A DNA stretch of 64,000 bases, from positions 496,001-560,000 of the forward strand of contig BSBK01002053.1 in NCBI GenBank assembly GCA_027943335.1. The letters run 5' to 3'. The position numbers were made by a program, and so were the translations under genes. The notes beneath the pieces are model-generated. The model was not told the origin of the DNA. It saw only the letters and a list, made by a program, of their open reading frames with translations, and ran no database searches. Below, in pieces: positions 56,310 to 64,000 of the stretch. How positions within the stretch are numbered: position 1 is the first letter of the stretch; every line of letters begins with the position of its first letter. The stretch is from Chamaecyparis obtusa (taxonomy: Eukaryota; Streptophyta; Pinopsida; Cupressales; Cupressaceae).

Positions 56310-57998
56310 GTGGTCAACGACGGAGTTGTTGATTCATCTCAGGTCAAAAATGAAGGAGTTCTTAACCTCTCTCATGCAGTTCAAGCTATGAAGTTGCAAA
56401 CATCGTCAACGCAACAAGACAAACCTAAGTATCAAAAGAGATCTAAAACGGAGAAAAGACAATTTACTAAATTGGGAGAATCCTATGCAGATATTTTTAA
56501 GACATTAGTTGCTCATAATTTGGTGCACCCACAGGATCCTACAAAACATCGAATACCAGATCCTTTACCTCATTGGTGGGATGCTAAGGCTTTTTGCGTT
56601 TTCCATAATGGGATTGGACACGACATAGAAAATTATTTTAAACTCAAGCATCTTGTCCAAGACCTTATTGAGAAAGGACAATTACAAGTGGATGGGTTAA
56701 CTACTAATGCAGACCATAAAGCCTTTAAAGAGCCCTTGCCTAAATATGAAAAAGGAGAGAGTTCTAGCAATAAGAATGGCAAGGTGGCTATTAACTATAC
56801 ATACACACACGCTGATAATGTGATTAACATGCTTGAAGTGGCTGACGATAACATCAACATGGTGAGAAAGAAAGATCCTTATGGACATAATGTGGACTCA
56901 ACTCCTATGACTAATGAAAGACTCGCTGTGGTGATAAGAGGTCCTCACTCACAAGGAATACCCCCGTCCCTCAATGCTGTCACTAGGGGTCAGGCCCAAG
57001 CACCCATTATCATCAAAGGTCCTAGCACTAGCAAGTCTAAACAGCCCGTGTCCAAAGGTGCTCCTCCCAAATCTGTCGTTAGTCCTGATTCCAATTATAA
57101 TCTCATTGACCAGCTACAATGTACGCCCGCTCAAATATCCATTTTTGAGCTTTTAGAATTATCTCCTAAGCACAAGCACGTTCTCGAGGATGCTTTGCGA
57201 GCAGCCAATGTCCCTAATAACTTAGATATTGACCAATTCCAAAACATGGTCAACCATTTGGCTAGCCCTCATTTCCTCACCTTCTCAGAAGAAGATGACA
57301 AATCCATCAGTCACCCACATAATTTGGCCTTACACATCGAGGTCATGATTCATAAAACCCGTGTTAGGCGTGTACTGATAGATGGGGGTGCGGGGCTCAA
57401 TATTTGTACCCTGAGTTTGCTGCTAGCTCTAGGGTATTCCGAGAACGTCATTGACACAAAGAAAAGAATCACAATCAAAGCATATGACGAAGCAGAAAGA
57501 AGTTCTAAGGGATTGGCTGTTTTGCCTATTCACATTGGTCCCGTAGAAAAAGATATATTATTCCAAATTGTTGATGTTGGACCTCTAGCCTACAACATTT
57601 TTCTAGGTAGGCCATGGATTCATGAAATGCAGGCAGTCCCATCGACATATCACCAGTGTGTTAAGTTTCCCCATAACGGTGTAGAAATTTGCATCCCTGG
57701 AGATAGTGCTCTATCAGTTAATAACATTTCTGCGGAATTACATGTACCTTTGAATAAAGAAGCTGACAATCCTAGCAGTTCACTTGAACAATGCAAGCAG
57801 AAATTCAAGACCATGGACCTTGGGATGGGAGATTATAAGATTGATTCTTTTACAAAAATGCCAATCTCTCCTAGGTCTTATGGGAGACCATCCCCAAATA
57901 TGAAGCCTTCGTCATCAGCAATGACGTTATTTGGGAAATTTGTTGAGTCTTCGGTCCCCATCCAAGAAGAGAAAGAGGAAGTTGCTGTAAGGGACTAG
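56310..57998 (+). pseudogene. Element D gag C-terminus and protease
   Basis: 562 open codons. Near 56610-56650 a zinc-binding segment reads CVFHNGIGHDIENYF, where the last Cys is Tyr. The protease active site is VLIDGGAGLNICTLSL (about 57370-57417), followed by ITIKAYDEAERSSKG and FLGRPWIHEMQAVPS. Organisation matches element B. After the protease the frame continues through a Ser/Pro-rich stretch to a stop at 57996. Confidence 0.85.
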
Positions 57999-59378
57999 AT
58001 ATATCACGAGGAGAAATACCAACATAATGAGAATTTTGCTCCTTCACCTGAAACTTATGGGAAAGGGTATACACTGGTTAAAAATATGGGATATCCGGGA
58101 TTTGGTCCCCTTAGTCATAGGCTGGATGCTAAAGCTGAGCCTCTTGATCATGCTCTTTTTGGATGAAAGAGTAAGTCCACGATCAGCTTAGGTTTTGAGA
58201 ATAAGAAGAAGAAAGGTATCCCTGTCCTAGCTGCGACGGACAGTGACAGTGATGCAGATTATACGCCTGATCTTTCCAACCAACAAGATGTATCTGATGA
58301 TTGGGTGCCCTCAACGAATCTCCTTTGGGGAGCTTCCACAGATTTGATGCTTAATAGTCCTACTATCCCAGCTGCGACGGATAGTGATTGTGTGACTTCT
58401 AGATCGACAAAGGAAAATGTTACTGTCCTAGCTGCGACAGATAGTACCAGTACTAGCACTAGAGAGGGGGAAACCCTTCCTAACCTTGAGGCTTCTACAT
58501 CACGAGGCCTAAATGATGACTCAGAGATAGAATCTCATGAATATGAATGGGATTCACTTTTAGACGCAACAATTGATCTAGACGTGGATATTATCCATGC
58601 CTATAGTACCCAACCCGATGCAACTAACGATCCTAGTGTCAGACTAGAGGATTGCCTTCCTCAAATCGCCTTAGTAGACAATGCTTCGTTTGATAGGATG
58701 AGTCCTAATTTAGGTATCTTAGGAGAAGACTTGATGAACTCTGATTATATGGTCACCAGAGATGACACCTTTCGCATTAACAACATCGAACCTACCATTG
58801 ACTTACCCCTTGTTCACTTTGACCTGATTGACTGGTCTCAGTGCCACCAAGAGCCCACATTCCTCACATTTCACAACGATTACGAAATTGCTTGCTATCT
58901 GAATACTCTCGAACCCATGGCTTCTTCCACCAGTGAACCAACAACCAGCATGACAGAGCCTGATATTAAGTACCTCAGTCTCAAAACAAAAGAGAAAAAG
59001 AAAAATAGGTCTGATGGTGAAAACCACTTTGTGGCGGTATCAGAACCAAAAATAGTAAAAAGAAATGACGCATCCAAAGGTGAAAACCTCTTTGAGGCAC
59101 CTAAGGATGGGGTACTTAATAACTTGCCGAGTTATTTCCAGGATAGATCATCAATATTGATTGAACCAACAAAGCCGGTCAATTTAAACACAGAAGAAAA
59201 TCCTCAGATAGTCCATCTTGCTCAGTCTTTATCAGATGAAGAGACCAAGGCATATGTACAATTTTTACAGAAAAAGAAAATTAATTTTGCATGGACCTAC
59301 TCAGACATGCCAGGGCTTGACACGAATCTCATAATGCATCACTTATCTATAGCTCCAGGAGTCAAGCCAGTAAAATAG
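57999..59378 (+). pseudogene. Element D G-patch segment and acidic linker
   Basis: Between stops at 57996 and 58164 the frame encodes KGYTLVKNMGYPGFGPLSHR, a G-patch-like motif. The linker then carries the peptide AATDS three times (58234, 58372, 58432) and ends with GENHFVAV, GENLFEAP and RSSILIEPTKPVN ahead of the polymerase. No catalytic motif. It is probably a flexible spacer in the polyprotein, as in element B. Confidence 0.7.
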
Positions 59379-60640
59379 AGACTAAGAAAAATGCATCCAC
59401 ATATAGCTCTACTTGTCAAAGGAGAATTAGAAAAACTTTTGAGAGATGGATTTATTAGAGCCATCGATTATGCAGAATGGATCTCAAACATAGTACCGGT
59501 CTCCAAACATGATGGGTCCATTCGTGTCTGCACAGATTTTAGAGACCTAAACAAAGCCTGCCCAAAGGATGATTTTCCACTTCCAAACATTGACATGATA
59601 GTGGACATGACGGCGGGCTATGACATATATTCCCTAATGGATGGTTTCTCGGGGTATAATCAAATCAAAATAGCTCCTGAAGACCAAGAGAAAATAGCAT
59701 TCACATGTGCATGGGGAACCTACTGCTGGAACGTCATGCCATTCGGGTTAAAGAATGCAGGAGCAACTTACCAAAGAGCTATGACGACTATCTTTCATGA
59801 TATGATGCACAAAAATATGGAAGATTATGTGGATGATACCCTAGCAAAATCAAGACAAAGGGACACACACCTCAATGATTTGGAAGTAATTCTAGATCGT
59901 ATGGAACAATTTCAACTCAGATTGAATCCAAAGAAGTGCGCATTTGGCGTCACCTCAGGCAAACTTTTAGGATTCATAATATCAGCAAAAGGTATCGAGG
60001 TTGACCCCGAAAAGGTCCAAGCAATCCTAGATATGCCACCTCCTCGAAATATCAGCCAAATGAGAAGTCTTCAGGGACGTCTTCAATCTATTAGGAGGTT
60101 TATTTCTCAGCTTGCAGATAGAGCGCAACCCTTCAACAAGACATTGCATAAGGGTGCTTCTTGTGTTTGGAACGAGGATTGTCAAAAGAGCCTAGATCAG
60201 ATCAAACAATACTTGGCTAATCCTCCGATTTTAATGCCTCCTATTCCAGGGAAACCATTGATCCTATATATTTCAGCTACAGACACTTCTTTGGGGGCAT
60301 TATTGGCTCAAACAGATGCTACTGGGAAAGAACGGGCCATCTACTATATCAGCCGTACTCTAGTCTCTTATGAGATCAATTACAATAATATTGAGAAGTA
60401 TTGTCTCGCGGTGGTGTTTGCTTCTCAAAAGTTGCGCCACTACATGCTTGCTCATACCATACATTTGGTTGCCAAAATTGATCCCCTTAAATACTTGCTT
60501 GGTAAGGCTGCCCTGACGGGTAGACTTGCTAAATGGATGATGGTCCTCACTGAATTTGACATAGAGTATGTTGAAAGGAAGGCAATAAAAGGGCAAGCTA
60601 TTGCTGACCAATTAGCTGATTTTCCAATCCAGGATAGTAT
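59379..60640 (+). pseudogene. Element D reverse transcriptase and RNase H
   Basis: Apart from the stop at 59376-59378 just before it, the whole domain is open. Visible motifs: EWISNIVPVSKHDGSIRVC, SLMDGFSGYNQIKIAP, MPFGLKNAGATYQRAM and YVDDTLAKS (59826-59837, catalytic Asp pair kept). RNase H follows with LILYISATDTSLGALLAQ and KLRHYMLAHTIHLVAKIDPL. It is the best-preserved polymerase in the window. Confidence 0.95.
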
Positions 60641-60684
60641 GCCAGTCCAAGTGGAATTCCCAGATGAACACATCTTATATACCA

Positions 60685-61080
60685 CTGCTCGCACTTGGAT
60701 AATGTTCTTTGATGGCTCCCGCATGCAAAATGGATCAGGTGCTGGAGTGTTATTTGTTTCTCCACATGGGTACAACATTCCGAAGTCTTACAAACTATTA
60801 TTCCCATGTACCAATAATATTGCAGAATATGAAGCTTTAACTAATGGCTTGAGAATGGCTATAGAATGGAATATCACAGAATTACATGTCTTTGGGGATT
60901 CTCAGTTAATCATCAACCAAGTCAATGAAGAGTATCAAACCAAGGATGACAAATTGATACCCTATAAAAAAATGGTTGATTCTTTGAAACGCTATTTCAC
61001 CTTTGTGACGTTTCAACAAATCCTTAGGATAGAGAACAAAGCTGCAGACGCCATGGCTACATTAGCTTCACTTCTTCAGT
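60685..61080 (+). pseudogene. Element D second (archaeal-type) RNase H
   Basis: It reads WIMFFDGSRMQNGSGAGVLF, NIAEYEALTNGLRMAIEWN, VFGDSQLIINQV and ENKAADAMATLASL. All four acidic positions are present and the stretch is open. Confidence 0.9.
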
Positions 61081-62447
61081 TGGAGACACATGAATCCAGA
61101 TTTGAATTCCTGGTGGAAGAGCTACACCATCCCATCTTTGACTCATCTGAAAGCCGTGTCATTTGTGCCATTATCACACACGAGTCTTCCCGATATGGTG
61201 CTATCTATTCATATCTTCATGATGGCATCATCCCTGACACATTCACCCACTCCGAACGCCAAAACCTCATCCGTAACACCTCTCGCCACACCCTCATCTC
61301 TGGTGATTTATATAGGAGGGGTTTAGATGGGACTCTCCTTAGGTGCTTGGAAAAGGAGGAATCCAACCAAGCGTTAGCTGACATCCACGAGGGTATTTGT
61401 GGTGGACATTCTAATGGTCTTACCATGGCCTGAAGGTTGCTTAGGGTGGGATATTATTGGCCCACAATCCAGATGGACGTAGTCACCTTTGCTAAGTCAT
61501 GTGAAAAATGTCAGAAACACGGCAACCTGATTCATGCTCTAGGTAGGGAGCTGATTCCTTCTGTTTCTCATTGGCCATTTCAGTGCTGGGCCTTTGATCT
61601 GGTTGGGCAGATTCATCCCAACTCATCAGGTGGGCACAAGTTCATTATTACTGCCACTGACTACTTCACAAAATGGGTGGAGGCTGTACCACTTTCTGTT
61701 GCTTCAGGAAGGACCATTTCTTTGTTCATCTTGAATCATATCATTTGCCGATTTGGAGTGCCTTCTGAGATCATTACCAACAATGGAGGTCAATTTAAGA
61801 ATAAGGACCTAAAGCACCTATGCAAAAAGTTTAAAATCAAGCAACATTGGTCCTCTATCTACTTTCCACAGGGAAACAGACAGGCAGAAGCTTCTAACAA
61901 AACCATTCTTAAGATTTTTCATAGAACAGTACACAAGAATGGTAGGGATTGGCACTTACAAATCAATCCAGCACTATGGGCTTACTGAACAAGCATTCGC
62001 ACACCTACAGGAGCCACTCCTTTCTCTCTCACCTATGGCACTGAAGAAATATTGCCTTTAGAAGTCGAGATACCATCCCTTAGAGTCTCACTCAAAGGTT
62101 TGATTACAGATGAGGATTACCGCGCCATGAGGTTGCAGGAACTAGAACTTCTAGATGAGAAGCGTAAGGCTTCCTTTGATCATATGAGAGTGTATCAGAA
62201 GCGTATGTCCAAGGCATTCAACAAGAAGGTTCACCCTAGAGAATTTCAAATAGGTGATCTTGTTTTACGAGAGAACCCTAAGAATCAACAAAACAGAGAG
62301 CAAAAGGGCAAGTTTGAACCTAACTGGCTTGGACCATATGTCATCACAGCTACTTTTGGTACTGGTGCGTATTTACTGACAGATCCTGATGGAGAACAGC
62401 TCCCTGATCCCATCAACATTGTGCACCTCAAGAAGTTCTATCCTTGA
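61081..62447 (+). pseudogene. Element D integrase
   Basis: The zinc-binding part is HEGICGGHSNG (to the stop at 61431) then CEKCQKHG. The core has the first Asp in CWAFDLVGQIHP and the Glu in GNRQAEASNKTIL; the second acid is Asn (IITNNGGQF, codon 61779-61781) as in element B. A stop at 61986 precedes the C-terminal domain, which ends PREFQIGDLVLRENPK...WLGPYVITATF...VHLKKFYP at 62447. Confidence 0.9.
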
Positions 62448-64000
62448 TGCCCGTTCTGTTTGGGGGCATCTATTGTACATATTTATTGGTCCTGAAAAAA
62501 TACCAAAAAAATTGATATATGATGCTGAAAAAAATCCTAAAAAGCATAAAAAGTCCTGAAAAAATACAAAAAAAATCAAAATATTCAAAATATAAAAAAA
62601 AAAAAAAGTGCCTTGGTGAAAACCTAGCAATAGGCGCCTTGGTAGCAAAAAATCCAAAAAATTAAAAAAATGGAAAAATTTCAAGTGGTGAAAACTTGGA
62701 AACAGGCACTACTTGAGGCCTTTGCACCCTTATTTGTTAGCATGCGTCCTCGACACTTAGCCACTTTCCATCATGCCTTGACCTTATTTGCCTTGGTCTG
62801 GAATTGGTCTTTATCTTTGTCTAGGGGGCATAACTGTTCGCATAGGTCCTTTTGGTGCGTTTGTCTCTTGGGGCATTTCACAACAAGTGTTTTTCAACAT
62901 CACCCCAAACAGTGTTTTTCAACACTACCCTTGCGTCGAGTGTTTCTTAACACTTATCAGGTGTCTTACCCAACAGTCTCGTATGATACTATATTTCTCA
63001 TTTGCAGATATGATACTTAGAATTTGACTCTATGACCATCACACACACACTTAAACAATCAAACTCGATGATGATATGATGACTTTATTTTTCTTTGTGT
63101 GCTGTCTATGAGGATTTCTTTTGATGAGTGGTCTCTCCCTGAGAAGTTTTCGATGATGCATCGCTAGAAGACTGAGGGTATGAGAACATGTTTTCTTTCT
63201 TTATCTACTTGTGGGTATATTTTGTTGATCCTAACTGTCATTAGCATTTATGCTGGTCCTACTTGACACTATGGATTGACAAGGTATTATCTTTGACTGT
63301 TTTTGCGAGTGCATGCTTCTTGTTATCCTGACTTTCATGTGTCTTGATACGAGCATAATCTCGCCATATCAAACTTAGGTAATCTCACTGCATTAGTCAT
63401 CTTGACCTACATGTCTTTGATGCCTAGGTGAGATTTCCACATTTCTATCTGATAAAGATCATATTCATATCCACATAGTTATGCTAGTGTGCATTGTATG
63501 ATCTTACGATGCTACCAATAACGCTCAATGATGATAATTAGATGTCTATAAGCGTTGTGACCTTGCAAGTCAATCACTTTCATAGTAGCTTGCATTTTTA
63601 GGTTCATGTTAGTCTAGTGTTGCATTTTGCATATGGAAAGAGCTCTCCTTTTTCATCCTACGTGGACCTGTCAGTCGACTGTGCTCACCTTCTCTTCTTG
63701 ATCATGTCTTTCGCTCCTTGTCTTTTTCATCTCGAACCTGTTCCTGTTCATCACAAGGGGTTAATCACATCATCATATCTATATAAAAAAACTGTCATTT
63801 TCAAGAAACATAAGTCTATATCATACACATGAGAATTAAACATACATCTATGAGAGAGAACATACATAAGCACATACATAAGCATTTTGAGCAAAATGAC
63901 AAGACAATATACATAAACTGATACATCCATCACAAGTGAGACAAATACACATGATACATCGAACATCCAGTAATCTCATAAATCAATAAATGTCATGATA
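62448..64000 (+). other. Element D post-pol region
   Basis: It has two GGTGAAAAC modules (62612 and 62687) in A-rich sequence, no supported frame, and CATACAT-rich sequence at 63780-64000 like 41860-42230 of element B. By comparison with B, an antisense gene and the 3' LTR should lie beyond the window. Confidence 0.6.

Larger units (their letters stand above)
53254..64000 (+). mobile_element. Element D: Tat-lineage Ty3/gypsy, 5' LTR missing, 3' end outside window
   Basis: Close relative of element C in the opposite orientation. It starts within the leader (the first 1.2 kb of leader and the 5' LTR are absent) and extends past the window. It includes leader, gag, protease, G-patch, linker, reverse transcriptase, two RNases H, integrase and a post-pol region. 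gag-pol from 54513 to 62447 stays in one frame with roughly eleven stops. Confidence 0.9.

Noticed and set aside
58803..59077. Minus-strand frames opposite the D linker
   Set aside because: They lie opposite a well-supported coding frame and show no own family signature.

Overview
This window is repeat-dominated nuclear DNA from a seed plant. Almost everything recognisable belongs to LTR retrotransposons of plant type: Ty1/copia with an initiator-tRNA-Met primer site, a chromodomain Ty3/gypsy element, and Tat-lineage Ty3/gypsy elements with a second (archaeal-type) RNase H. I found no intact host gene, tRNA, rRNA or CRISPR array. The low GC content, large nested elements and heavy transition-type decay suit a large-genome plant; a gymnosperm is possible but not shown.

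Layout. 1-1.1 kb: a copia LTR end and the 3' part of a minus-strand copia element. 1.1-7.7 kb: minus-strand gypsy-like element with its 5' LTR at 6616-7727 and a decayed Pro/Ser-rich coding region. 7.7-10.4 kb: plus-strand gypsy remnant ending in a truncated 3' LTR. 10.4-16.0 kb: plus-strand copia element with 5' LTR, primer site and broken gag-pol but no 3' LTR. 16.0-17.9 kb: 3' end of an opposite-strand copia element. 17.9-23.0 kb: old fragments (copia LTR piece, gypsy protease remnant, a tiny TRIM-like element, two hairpins).

From 23 kb on there is a nest. Element A is a minus-strand chromovirus (3' LTR 22973-24568; gag-pol 29169 down to about 24570). Its 5' LTR is split by element B (29579-46184), a 16.6-kb plus-strand Tat element with 849-bp LTRs and a CCCTT target duplication. 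The same LTR is interrupted again at 47031 by element C (47032-53237), a minus-strand Tat-family deletion derivative with no pol. C is followed by element D (53254 to beyond 64000), a plus-strand relative of C that lacks its 5' LTR but keeps a 7.9-kb gag-pol in one frame broken only by stop codons. By-eye LTR divergence (A about 5%, B about 1.8%, C about 1%) agrees with the nesting order.

The most interesting content is a second, antisense gene in the Tat elements. In B a minus-strand gene (44895 down to 42280) has a short first exon, a GT-AG intron of about 800 bp and a long second exon encoding a plant-mobile-domain-like protein, all in one frame apart from stops. Element C keeps the homologous first exon, its splice donor and a TATA box at the same distance. 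The intron of this antisense gene and the leader before gag both carry dense clusters of a TATCGCC/TCACGCC-type motif in the same orientation relative to their genes, so the two ends of the genomic RNA would be complementary. A second recurring module, GGTGAAAACC...GGCACC, has inner stems that appear to covary.
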